This document shows, in pieces, positions 17,223 through 25,162 of a stretch of DNA of 46,669 nucleotides. A program made the position numbers and the translations under genes. Each line of letters starts with the position of its first letter. The stretch's first letter is position 1. Below the pieces are notes generated by a model. The model was not told where the DNA came from, searched no databases, and was given only the letters and a program-made list of their open reading frames with translations. This DNA is from Phycisphaerales bacterium. Its GTDB lineage: Bacteria > Planctomycetota > Phycisphaerae > Tepidisphaerales > Tepidisphaeraceae. Location: contig JADLBV010000086.1 in the NCBI GenBank assembly GCA_020847545.1, positions 1 to 46,669 of the forward strand, given 5' to 3'.

Positions 17223-19406
17223 TTACTTTTTCACACCGACAATAAAGCCGGCGCTGTTGAGTTTGGCCTGCCACAGTTTCAGCTCGTTGGCCTCGGTGGC
17301 CAGGGTGATCGAGCCGCTCATGCCCTGGTTGTTGGAGACCGATCCATCCGGCGTCCAGGAGTCATTTCGGCCGCCGTTGCCGTTGGACCAGCCGATCAGG
17401 TTGTCGGTGGCCGAGTTGCGGGCGAAATTGCCATCGCCGCCTGCATTCCAGACATAAAGGCCCACGTTCTGGCTGTCGATCCGACGCCCATCGGGCAAGA
17501 TGCCGGCCGACACGATCCGGTTGTTGTACACCTTGTTGTCGTGTCCGGCCGAGATGGCGATGCCATAGTTGCTGGTCGAGACCACGGTGTTGTTATAGGC
17601 CACGATGTAACCGCAGCCGCCGCCGTCGCCGACCATGATCCCGCCGCCGCTGAAGCCGTCATTGGCCGGGTCGGAGGGGTATGAACCTTGAATGTAGTTG
17701 TCATGGACCGAGATTGGCCGATTGGCCGTGCCGGACGATCCATAGATGCTGATGACATCCTCAGCGCGGCTCTTTCCCGGTTCGTTGATCACCTGGTTCC
17801 AGGCGATCTCCACCTGTTGTTCGTGGATGTCGTTCAACTGGACAAACTGCACCAGGTCGCTGTCGCTGTCATTGGTGGAGAACCCGCCATGGCCGTCGCT
17901 GGCACGCCCGTCAATGTTCTTGGCGGCGTTGTACAGGACGGTGATGTCGCCGCCCTTGTAGAAGTACATGCCGGCGGTTCCTTCCATGTAGCAGTTCTCA
18001 ACGTCGATCTTGTTGAAAAATTCGGCGTTGACGAACCGCCCCGGCGAACGACCCGAGACGTTGGGGTTCAGGGCATAACCGGCGGTGTTGAGCACCGTCA
18101 CGTTCGCGCCGCTGACCGATGATTGAATCAAATGGCCGCGGCCGCGAATGTTGGAGTTGATGATCGTGACCGCCTCGGTGGTGTCGATCTCGACGGCCGC
18201 CCGTTTGGCGTCGTTGCTTTCCCAGTTGCCGGTGTAAACACCACCCTTGGTGATGGTGATCGGGCCGCTGTAAGTGACCGGCCCGGTCGGCACCGGCGGA
18301 TAGGTCGGCGGTGTCGGGTTCGGATTGGTCGGCGGCGTGGGGGTGACCGGCGGGGGTGTCGGGGTGGTTTTGGTTGTGGCATCAGCGGCGGCTGAAAAGG
18401 CGCTGTTGCCGCCGTCATTGGCGGCCAGGACGCGATACGAATACTTCGTACCCTCTGCCAGCGCCTTGTCGCTGTAGGTGGTTGTGTTGGCGGAGACCGA
18501 GGCCAATCGCAGATAGTTCTGGCCTTCGATGGCGCGCTCAATGACAAATCGGCTTTCGTTGGTGCTGCGGTCCACCCAGGTCAGATTGATCTGCGAGGTG
18601 GAGACGGCCGATGCGTTCAGGCCGCCGGGCGCGTTGGGCGCCACCGGCAATGGAGGTTCAACCGGCTTTGTCGGCGGAGGCGGCTCAACCGGTTTGGTCG
18701 GAGGAGGCTCGACCGGCTTGGTCGGGGGGGGCACGGGTTGGGTGGGTTCAACCGGTGGCAGTGGCGTGGTGGAATCCGACTTGGTGAAAAACGCCGCGGC
18801 CGGAACAAGCTGCCGCTGCTGCGAGGCGCTTTGCCAATACAACTCGGCCACGGCCACGCCGGTCTTTTCATAATGCTCCATGCGGAAGTCATATTTTTTG
18901 CCCGCTTCCAGCGTGATCTGTCCGGAATGTTCGCTGGGGGCGTGGTCGTTCCACTGGTCGATGACCAGTTGATTGTTGATCCACACCCGCACACCATCGT
19001 CGCTGCGCGTGGTGAAGGTGTAGGTTTCGCTGTACCGCGGCTGGATGTAGCCGGTCCAGCGCTCCGAGAAGGTGCTGGCACGGATCGATTTATCGGGCGA
19101 TTCCCAACCCCAGTCAAAATTGATGGAAGCATCGGTGCGGACCAGGGCCAGGTTGGTCAGGTCCTTGTTGTTGTAATACTCGCCGCGCAGGCCGCTATTG
19201 TACGCCTGTGGCGCAACGGCCATCGTCAACGACGTGGCCCCGGCGGCCGCCGAAATTGGCGAACCAACGTCCCATACATCCGAATGCTGGGATGTGGACA
19301 GAAATAATCGCGATTCCATCGATTCCAACGCGACAATGGCGCTGGGGCTGTTACCAGAAAGGTAACGATGGATATTATTGGCATACTGATTGCATTGCTG
19401 TGCCAT
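17223..19406 (-). CDS. Surface protein with PA14, Fn3 and parallel beta-helix domains
   Basis: A 727-residue protein if started at the ATG whose complement is 19404-19406, which has AAGGAG 7 bases upstream. An N-terminal LEPRxLLS-like motif, LESMESRLFLS, lies near residues 27-37. A PA14 domain (about 73-207) has GLRGEYYNNKDL, RSDDGVRVWINN and FRMEHYEKTGVAVAELYW. A Pro-rich linker with three TKPVEPP repeats (about 212-262) leads to a fibronectin type III domain (about 262-347). A second Pro/Thr linker leads to a right-handed parallel beta-helix (about 380-710) with Asn-rich rungs such as VYNNRIVSAG. PA14 binds carbohydrate and the helix fold is typical of polysaccharide lyases or hydrolases, so an extracellular glycan role is likely. 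No catalytic residues could be assigned. It converges on the exopolysaccharide operon. Confidence 0.85.
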   Translation of the reverse strand: MAQQCNQYANNIHRYLSGNSPSAIVALESMESRLFLSTSQHSDVWDVGSPISAAAGATSLTMAVAPQAYNSGLRGEYYNNKDLTNLALVRTDASINFDWGWESPDKSIRASTFSERWTGYIQPRYSETYTFTTRSDDGVRVWINNQLVIDQWNDHAPSEHSGQITLEAGKKYDFRMEHYEKTGVAVAELYWQSASQQRQLVPAAAFFTKSDSTTPLPPVEPTQPVPPPTKPVEPPPTKPVEPPPPTKPVEPPLPVAPNAPGGLNASAVSTSQINLTWVDRSTNESRFVIERAIEGQNYLRLASVSANTTTYSDKALAEGTKYSYRVLAANDGGNSAFSAAADATTKTTPTPPPVTPTPPTNPNPTPPTYPPVPTGPVTYSGPITITKGGVYTGNWESNDAKRAAVEIDTTEAVTIINSNIRGRGHLIQSSVSGANVTVLNTAGYALNPNVSGRSPGRFVNAEFFNKIDVENCYMEGTAGMYFYKGGDITVLYNAAKNIDGRASDGHGGFSTNDSDSDLVQFVQLNDIHEQQVEIAWNQVINEPGKSRAEDVISIYGSSGTANRPISVHDNYIQGSYPSDPANDGFSGGGIMVGDGGGCGYIVAYNNTVVSTSNYGIAISAGHDNKVYNNRIVSAGILPDGRRIDSQNVGLYVWNAGGDGNFARNSATDNLIGWSNGNGGRNDSWTPDGSVSNNQGMSGSITLATEANELKLWQAKLNSAGFIVGVKK

Positions 19407-19794
19407 GCTGAAACTCCTTGGTGTAAACAACTCTTGCGGATCCGCCAACAAGGCGGATCGCGGCGATGGTCTATATTCAGGGGCGTGCAAAGCCTTGGGT
19501 AAGACGGCCTGCCCTCTTGGCGGTGGGTCTCGAACAACCTGCGGCGCGGGGTTCGTTTTGGTGTCCAGTCACATTCATACAATTCGGCGACCCTCGAGAC
19601 CAACTTTAACTCTTGCCCCCATATATCCAGCCTTCTCCAATCATTACAAGCGCAATTTCTTACCAGACGAAGTTTTTTTTTCGCTCCTATTCTGATCAGC
19701 GCCCTCATCTGTTAGGTATGTCACGCCCACACTCGTTCGTGGCAGCGGCCTGAATTGGCGATTATGATGGCCAATCGGCCTCGGCCGGGCATTT
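19407..19794. other. Divergent intergenic region with hairpin and inverted repeat
   Basis: There is no gene in these 388 bases. On the PA14 side is an untranslated-leader hairpin, GATCCGCC/GGCGGATC (19439-19446 and 19452-19459, loop of 5). The word CTGGATATATGGGG occurs on the minus strand at 19617-19630. On the transporter side, ATTGGC/GCCAAT (19754-19759 and 19770-19775) forms an inverted repeat 20 bases before the ATG at 19795 and could be an operator. No clear sigma70 boxes were found. Confidence 0.4.
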
Positions 19795-20571
19795 ATGGCT
19801 GATATTGTGGATATTTCCGGGGTTGATTTCGCCTACGCGGGGCAATTGGTGCTCAAGCGGATCGACCTGCGCATCGAAGCAGGCAGCACCGTCGGGATTA
19901 TCGGACCCAACGGCGGCGGAAAAACAACACTCATTCGGCTGATGCTCGGATTGATTCAACCGACGCGGGGAACGATCCATGTGATGGGGTTGCCGCCCAA
20001 GTTGGCGGTGCGGCGGGGGGATGTGATCGGATACCTGCCGCAGAATCCGCGCGTGCCGGATGATTTCCCATTGAATGTTCGGCAGGTGGTCCGACTGGGG
20101 TTGGTGGGGAAGACCGGCATGTTGCGGCCGCACGCCAAGGCCGACCTGACTTTTGCGGAATCGATGATGGATCGGGTGGGGATCATGGAACTAGCCGATC
20201 TGCCGGTGGGGGAGTTGTCCGGCGGGCAGTTGCAGCGGGTGTTGATCGCGCGGGCGCTGTCGGCGCGGCCAAAAATATTGCTGCTTGATGAACCGACGAC
20301 GGGGATCGATCGCAGTGGCCAGCAGCGGTTCATCGAATTTTTGTCGAATCTGAAACAGGAACTGGGATTGACGGTGGTGATGGTCAGCCATGACCTGCGG
20401 GCGGTGACGATGATGTCGGACCGGATCGTCTGTTTGAACGTGACACTCCATTATCATGATGTGCCCAAACATCTGCCGGCCGATCTGGTCCACCAGATGT
20501 TTTCCTGTGATTTGCAGGCGATGGGCATCGAAGAAGCGGCCGTCAACAAGGGGAACCATTGCGATTGCTGA
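19795..20571 (+). CDS. Zn/Mn-type metal ABC transporter, ATP-binding subunit
   Basis: A 258-residue cytoplasmic ATPase of the ZnuC/MntB type. It has Walker A GPNGGGKTTL (about residues 39-48), Q-loop GYLPQNPRVPDD, signature LSGGQLQRV, Walker B ILLLDEPTTGID and H-loop VSHDLR, all intact. The overall pattern fits the metal-chelate ABC family rather than lipid or drug exporters. The next gene overlaps by 13 nt and encodes the matching permease. No solute-binding protein is next to them, so the metal-binding partner must be encoded elsewhere. Zinc or manganese cannot be told apart from sequence; the Nramp gene downstream favours manganese. Confidence 0.9.
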   Translation: MADIVDISGVDFAYAGQLVLKRIDLRIEAGSTVGIIGPNGGGKTTLIRLMLGLIQPTRGTIHVMGLPPKLAVRRGDVIGYLPQNPRVPDDFPLNVRQVVRLGLVGKTGMLRPHAKADLTFAESMMDRVGIMELADLPVGELSGGQLQRVLIARALSARPKILLLDEPTTGIDRSGQQRFIEFLSNLKQELGLTVVMVSHDLRAVTMMSDRIVCLNVTLHYHDVPKHLPADLVHQMFSCDLQAMGIEEAAVNKGNHCDC

Positions 20572-21422
20572 CCGATCCGGGATTGCGACTGGCGCTGGTG
20601 GCCGTGGTGGCGATGGGGCTGGCGTGCGCGCTCTTGAGCGTCTTCGTGGTGCTGCGCCGATGGGCGTTCATCGGTGAGGGAATCAGCCACGGCGGACTGG
20701 GCGGGGCGGGCACGGCCTGGTTGCTGGCGATTTTGATCCCCGGTTGGGACCAGCAATGGCTGGTGATGACGGCGGTGGTGGTGTTTTGTCTGCTGATGGC
20801 GGTGGGGATCGGATATTTCACGCGCGATGGAAAACTGAGCAGCGACGCCGTGATCGGGATTTTTCTGGTGGCATCGGTCGCGTGGGGATTCATGGCGCAG
20901 GGGATTTACCGCGCTGTGTTGCATCGCGAGCCGGCGGGGTTCGACACGTTGGTCTTCGGACAAATGCGGCCGGTGTCGGCGGCCTTCACCATCGCGGCGG
21001 TGATTGCGTGCGCCGGCGTCATCCTGACATTGTGGCTGTTCAGCAAGGAGATCATCGCCTACAGCTTTGATCCGTTGATGGCACAGGTGTCGGGGGTTCG
21101 TGCCGGAACGATGCATTATTTAATGATCGTGCTGCTGACGATCATGGTGCTTGTGGGGATTCGGATGTTGGGGAGCATCCTGGTGATGGCCATGCTGGTG
21201 CTCCCCGGCGCCACGGCCCTGGCGCTGAGCCGTCGGCTGGGAAAGGTGCTGTTGATCTCGACGGCGGTGGGGCTGGTCGGCGTTGTCGGCGGACTGTGGG
21301 CGCACGCCTGGAGGCGCTATCTGCCGGTCGGGCCTTGCATCGCTCTGGTGTTGTTCGCTCAATTTTTAGTCGCCTTTGGCGTGGGTCGGTTGCAAAAATC
21401 GGCTGGTGAAAATTCCCAATAA
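20559..21422 (+). CDS. Zn/Mn-type metal ABC transporter, permease subunit
   Basis: A 287-residue ABC-3 family permease with about 8-9 membrane segments. FVVLRRWAFIGEGISHGGLGGAG is the conserved early region of ZnuB/MntC-type permeases, and GIRMLGSILVMAMLVLPGATA is the conserved late region. The start is TTG at 20559, preceded by AGGGGA, inside the end of the ATPase gene, so the pair is translationally coupled. It imports a divalent metal with the ATPase upstream. The family is certain; the metal is not. Confidence 0.88.
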   Translation: MRLLTDPGLRLALVAVVAMGLACALLSVFVVLRRWAFIGEGISHGGLGGAGTAWLLAILIPGWDQQWLVMTAVVVFCLLMAVGIGYFTRDGKLSSDAVIGIFLVASVAWGFMAQGIYRAVLHREPAGFDTLVFGQMRPVSAAFTIAAVIACAGVILTLWLFSKEIIAYSFDPLMAQVSGVRAGTMHYLMIVLLTIMVLVGIRMLGSILVMAMLVLPGATALALSRRLGKVLLISTAVGLVGVVGGLWAHAWRRYLPVGPCIALVLFAQFLVAFGVGRLQKSAGENSQ

Positions 21423-21433
21423 ATTTAGTGAGG

Positions 21434-21461
21434 TTGCATTTTGATTTGTTTGGTATATAGT
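21434..21461 (+). promoter_or_regulatory. Sigma70-type promoter of the Nramp transporter gene
   Basis: TTGCAT (21434-21439) and TATAGT (21456-21461) are separated by 16 bases, 40 bases before the ATG at 21502. A palindrome directly abuts the -10 box. Confidence 0.6.
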
Positions 21462-21477
21462 CTTTGACTAATCAAAG
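21462..21477. promoter_or_regulatory. Palindromic operator candidate for the Nramp transporter gene
   Basis: CTTTGA-CTAA-TCAAAG is a perfect inverted repeat covering the expected transcription start, right after the -10 box, where a bound repressor would block RNA polymerase. A second imperfect repeat, TGTTC-N7-GAACA, lies at 21483-21499. Nramp genes are commonly repressed by MntR/DtxR- or Fur-type metal sensors; which one acts here is not visible. Confidence 0.5.
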
Positions 21478-21501
21478 TATCCTGTTCGACATAGGAACAT
21501 T

Positions 21502-22902
21502 ATGGATTGGGAACCTTCAATGCGGCGTGGGGAGATCGTGGATCGGATGACGGATGGGCCGCACCCGTCGTTGGAGGGGTTGCATGATTCGGTGGCGGTG
21601 CCGAAGGCGGGGGCGAGTTTTTGGAGGCAGTACCTGGCGTTCGCCGGGCCGGCGTTGCTGGTGAGCGTGGGGTACATGGACCCGGGGAACTGGGCGACCG
21701 ACTTGGAAGGTGGGGCGCGGTATCGATATGGGTTGCTGTGGGTGGTGGCGCTGTCGAGCATGATGGCGATCATTTTGCAGATCTGCTCGGCGAGGCTGGG
21801 GGTGGTGGCGGGGAAGGATTTGGCGCAGGCGTGCCGTGATTTTTCTCCGAAATGGACGCGCTGGCCGAACTGGCTCAGTTCCGAGGTGGCGATCGCGGCG
21901 TGCGATCTGGCCGAAGTGCTGGGTTCGGCGGTGGCGATCAACCTTTTGTTTGGGATACCGCTGATCTGGGCGGTGGTCATCACGGCGTTTGATGTGATCT
22001 TGCTCTTGTCGTTGCAGTCGTTTGGGATGCGGCTGATCGAGGCGTTCATCCTCGTGCTGGTGATGACCATCGCGGGGTGTTATTTCATCGAAATATTTGT
22101 CCTGCCGGCCACCAAGCCCAGTTTCATGGAGATGGGACAGGCGCTGATCACGCCCGGTTTTGCACAGGAGGGGATGATTTATGTCGCCATCGGGATCATC
22201 GGGGCGACCGTGATGCCGCACAATCTCTATCTGCACGGTGCGCTGGTGCAGACCAGGCGGTTTCAGAAGGATGAACCCTCCATTCGCCGGGCGATCTGGT
22301 TCAACAGCTTTGATTCGGTGATTTCATTGTCGATCGCGTTCATGGTCAACGCCTCGATCATGGTGCTGGCGGCGATCACCTTTTATGGCAAGAGCCACAC
22401 AACGTTGCCCGGCGGCGAGGTGGTGACATTCGGCAACGACTGGATTCAGGAGGCCTATTTGACGCTTGCTCCCCTTTTGGGGACGGCCGCCGCCAGCGTG
22501 CTGTTCGCGGTGGCGCTGCTGGCCAGTGGTCAAAGCAGCACGGTGACGGGAACGCTGGCCGGCCAGGTGGTGATGGAAGGGTTCATGCACTGGCGGATCC
22601 GGCCGTGGGTTCGGCGGATGATCACCCGACTGGTGGCGATCGTGCCGGCCATTGTGGTGATCGCGATCAAGGGGGATCAGAGCGTGACGGCACTGTTGAC
22701 GCTCAGCCAGGTGATTCTGGGGATACAATTGCCGCTGGCGATGTTTCCGCTGTTGCAATTCACCAGCTCGAAAAGACGGATGGGCAAATTCGCCAATGGC
22801 TGGTTTTTGCTCATCGCGGGTTGGGGTTCGTGTCTGCTGATTACGGCGTTGGATGTGTATGGGTTGGGGAGTATGCTGATTGATGCGATAACAGGTCATT
22901 GA
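21502..22902 (+). CDS. mntH: Nramp-family divalent metal transporter (MntH-like)
   Basis: A 466-residue inner-membrane protein with about 11 membrane segments. It carries the two Nramp metal-binding signatures: GYMDPGNWATD in the first segment and ATVMPHNLYLHGAL in the sixth. Nramp proteins bring in Mn2+ (also Fe2+) with protons. Start: ATG at 21502 with AGGA five bases before. It has its own promoter and operator but lies just behind the metal ABC genes, and the stress protein follows after 28 bases, so these four genes form a metal-supply block. The symbol is given by family; the metal is inferred. Confidence 0.9.
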   Translation: MDWEPSMRRGEIVDRMTDGPHPSLEGLHDSVAVPKAGASFWRQYLAFAGPALLVSVGYMDPGNWATDLEGGARYRYGLLWVVALSSMMAIILQICSARLGVVAGKDLAQACRDFSPKWTRWPNWLSSEVAIAACDLAEVLGSAVAINLLFGIPLIWAVVITAFDVILLLSLQSFGMRLIEAFILVLVMTIAGCYFIEIFVLPATKPSFMEMGQALITPGFAQEGMIYVAIGIIGATVMPHNLYLHGALVQTRRFQKDEPSIRRAIWFNSFDSVISLSIAFMVNASIMVLAAITFYGKSHTTLPGGEVVTFGNDWIQEAYLTLAPLLGTAAASVLFAVALLASGQSSTVTGTLAGQVVMEGFMHWRIRPWVRRMITRLVAIVPAIVVIAIKGDQSVTALLTLSQVILGIQLPLAMFPLLQFTSSKRRMGKFANGWFLLIAGWGSCLLITALDVYGLGSMLIDAITGH

Positions 22903-22930
22903 TCCGGGGCAAAGGACAAGGCAGGTTGGC

Positions 22931-23350
22931 ATGTACGAGCGGATTCTCATCACACTGGACACAACCGGCGCGGACCAGACGATTTTGTCTCACATCCGCC
23001 CGCTGGCAAAGGCATTCAAGAGCCGACTGGTGCTGCTGCATGTGGCCGATGGCTGGGCCGCGCAGGTGCATGGGGCCGATGCCGTCAGCCCGGAAGTGAC
23101 CGAGGATCGCGCCTATCTGGAAAAGATCAAAAAAGAGTTGCAGGAGGAGGGTTTTGAAGTGGAGGCCCACCTCGCCTTCGGCGACCCGGCCAAGGAGATC
23201 ATCAAATGGGTGGAAAAAGACCATTGCGACCTGATCGCGATGAGCACGCATGGTCACCGGTTCATCGGCGACATCGTCTTCGGAGTGACCGCGCACACGG
23301 TGCAACACAGGGTCAACGTGCCGGTGCTGCTGGTGCGGGTGAAGGCGTAA
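22931..23350 (+). CDS. Universal stress protein (UspA family)
   Basis: A 139-residue single-domain Usp protein. It begins YERILITLDTTGAD with the typical first strand and Asp, has VLLHVAD in the second strand, and FGDPAKEIIKWVEKDHCDLIAMSTHG before the C-terminal VPVLLVRVKA. The Gly-rich ATP-binding loop after STHGH is only partly conserved (RFIGDIVFGVTAH), so nucleotide binding is likely but not certain. It sits 28 bases behind the Nramp gene in the same direction, suggesting co-expression and a role tied to metal or redox stress. Confidence 0.88.
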   Translation: MYERILITLDTTGADQTILSHIRPLAKAFKSRLVLLHVADGWAAQVHGADAVSPEVTEDRAYLEKIKKELQEEGFEVEAHLAFGDPAKEIIKWVEKDHCDLIAMSTHGHRFIGDIVFGVTAHTVQHRVNVPVLLVRVKA

Positions 23351-23359
23351 AACCGTATG

Positions 23360-23392
23360 TGCCACAGAGGCACGGAGAGCACGGAGAAGAGA
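23360..23392. repeat. Short dispersed-type repeat with tandem CACGGAGA units
   Basis: After the Usp stop, a stretch reading GCCACAGAGG then CACGGAGAG and CACGGAGAA in tandem resembles short intergenic repeats found in many bacterial genomes. The core GGCACGGAGA also occurs in the hairpin at 17164-17173. No gene is present between 23351 and 23457. Confidence 0.3.
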
Positions 23393-23457
23393 ATATAGTT
23401 GTCCAAGCTTGAGGATTCAGATATTCCGTACCGCAGGAGGGTGAATGGGAAGATGTT

Positions 23458-23985
23458 GTGCGCGAATATCCTGAATATAGTATGCCAAATGGGAAATGGA
23501 TGAATGTTCATGGCTTCATAGGTCCGAGTCGCGTCCTTGGTGTGTTATTTTTGTTGATCGCGATGGCAAATGCTGGGCTTGCGATCTGGTTCTATGTTTC
23601 CACTGCTAGTTTTGTGCGCCATGCAGTGTGTACAAAGGGCACAGTTGTAAGGATGATGAGAAATGGTGGTAAGGGTGGGTCTAATGCAGTCATCGAGTTC
23701 ACTGATTCCACCGGAACAACCCACCAGATGACCAATAGTTGGTCGAGCGATCCGCCGGCATACGTTGTGGGGCAAACGGTCAACGTTTTCTATGACCCGG
23801 CCAATCCCAATAAGGTGAAGATTGACGGTTTTGTGGAGTTGTGGCTCACTGCACTGATTTTCACCATTTTGACGATACCTGCGGCGGTGGTGGCACTCCT
23901 GTTTTTGTTGCTGATTCCATTTACGATTCGTCGGGTCTGGCCCAATTCCAGGACCGTTCAACCGCCACCGATTCCACATCTGTGA
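23458..23985 (+). CDS. DUF3592 family membrane protein
   Basis: A protein of up to 175 residues with two membrane segments (about 25-50 and 125-160). A small extracytoplasmic beta domain between them contains CTKGTVVRM, AVIEFTDSTGTTHQMT and VGQTVNVFYDPANPNKVKID, typical of DUF3592 proteins; function is unknown. The start is unsure: GTG at 23458 is far from the nearest AGGAGG, and ATGs at 23482 and 23500 are in frame and would leave the domain intact. The base composition appears less GC-rich than most of the window. It converges on the Mrr-type gene, with 27 bases between the stops. Confidence 0.7.
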   Translation: MREYPEYSMPNGKWMNVHGFIGPSRVLGVLFLLIAMANAGLAIWFYVSTASFVRHAVCTKGTVVRMMRNGGKGGSNAVIEFTDSTGTTHQMTNSWSSDPPAYVVGQTVNVFYDPANPNKVKIDGFVELWLTALIFTILTIPAAVVALLFLLLIPFTIRRVWPNSRTVQPPPIPHL

Positions 23986-24012
23986 TTTTCACAGGGTGGA
24001 TTCATTCACTTC

Positions 24013-24849
24013 TTATACGGAATGCGGTTTGGTTCCCCGGCAGGCCGGATATTTTTTACATCCCCAGAATTGATATCCAGCATTCGACCCTTTGCGAGCC
24101 GTTCTTAAAATCATTTCGGATCCGCACGAAGGACATTGGGGAGAGAGCGCGGGTGCTGAGTTGGGTAGTGCCGGTGGTTGTGGGCTTGTTCCTTGGGTTG
24201 TTCGTTGGACATCACGGATCAAAGCGACCAATTGTGGGCCATCGACAAGCTGAATCTTGTCACACGTTTGAGCAAAACTCCGCGCATCTTTCGTGAACTT
24301 TCCCGAAGTGACGACGATCCCGCAGGTTGCCTTTTCGGCGGTGACGACTCCAAGAAGCTCCCGCACAATTGTCACGCCAACCGTGTATGCGAGCCACTGC
24401 TTGCATTGAACCAGGACTTTCTGGTCCGATCTTGTCAGACGAATATCCATGCCCCCATCGGCCGAGTTGGCCCCCACGACTTCAGCGATATATCCCTTGC
24501 GTCGATACGCCTCGGCGACAAGTCGCTCAAACTCACGCCAGGGCAACTGGCGGATGCTCTGGATGCCGTCTTGTTTGTCGAGCAGCCGTCGATTCGAAAG
24601 TTTTGAAATTTCAGCGCCTACCCACAGGAGAAGCACCAAACCAGCCAACAGCCAGGCGAACAAGTGCAGCAATGGAGGCAGCATTGAGATGACACCAGAA
24701 CCTGTATCGTTTTTGGGGATGAGAAGCGGGATAATGAACCAAAAGAAACAGAAAACGATGGCCGCCAGCAATGGGCCCACCCAGATCGGAGTATGCTTCA
24801 ACAGGGCAGACAGTTCATTGGTTAATGTGTTTTCACTTTTTCGGGCCAC
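24013..24849 (-). CDS. Membrane-anchored Mrr-type nuclease with C4 zinc finger
   Basis: A 278-residue protein. Two membrane segments lie at about 22-43 and 58-80. A restriction-endonuclease-like Mrr domain (about 100-205) follows with LPWREFERLVAEAYRRKGY, GGMDIRL and VLVQCKQW, giving the D-(x)n-QxK catalytic set. The C-terminus (about 240-275) is a topoisomerase-type zinc ribbon, CPSCGSEM...GYQFWGCKKYPACRGTKP, with four Cys. This layout is known for stand-alone DNA-processing or defence-associated proteins, but no methylase or partner gene is nearby. It stands alone and is less GC-rich than its neighbours, so it may have been acquired. The role is unknown. Confidence 0.82.
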   Translation of the reverse strand: MARKSENTLTNELSALLKHTPIWVGPLLAAIVFCFFWFIIPLLIPKNDTGSGVISMLPPLLHLFAWLLAGLVLLLWVGAEISKLSNRRLLDKQDGIQSIRQLPWREFERLVAEAYRRKGYIAEVVGANSADGGMDIRLTRSDQKVLVQCKQWLAYTVGVTIVRELLGVVTAEKATCGIVVTSGKFTKDARSFAQTCDKIQLVDGPQLVALIRDVQRTTQGTSPQPPALPNSAPALSPQCPSCGSEMILRTARKGSNAGYQFWGCKKYPACRGTKPHSV

Positions 24850-24968
24850 GACCGATACTCCTCAAGAGGTGAAATCGACCTTTCCGTCTCCTTTGATGCG
24901 ATCCTAAATTCTAAGCGGAGGAATGTGTTTCTGACAATGAGCGGTCGTCTCAGGTTCCTGTAAGATCA

Positions 24969-25088
24969 ATGCCAATGAACACCTTTGGAGTTGGCATCAT
25001 CGGTTTTGGGCGGATCGACGAGGAGTATGAGCAGTGGATGCGCCATGCGCGAGGGGTGGAGGTTGTCGCTGTGGCGGATTCGACGCCG
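24969..25088 (+). pseudogene. 5' remnant of a Gfo/Idh/MocA oxidoreductase gene
   Basis: About 40 codons encode TFGVGIIGFGRI followed by EVVAVADSTPARRDE, the first beta-alpha-beta (NAD-binding GxGxxG-like) unit of Gfo/Idh/MocA dehydrogenases, which normally exceed 330 residues. After this the similarity ends. The open frame runs on to 25283 but overlaps the end of the HlyD-type gene on the other strand and has no family character. It is best read as a truncated, decayed copy. An unrelated full-length member of the same family is at 32501-33643. Confidence 0.6.
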
Positions 25089-25162
25089 GCGCGGCGGGAT
25101 GAATCCCATCCTATGATTCGGAAGCATCGCATCTGGAGTGCAAACCCAAAAATCCCAACGGA

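Noticed and set aside
18640-18760. Tandem repeats as a CRISPR-like or DNA repeat array
   Set aside because: They encode the Pro-rich TKPVEPP linker of the PA14 protein in frame and have no spacers.
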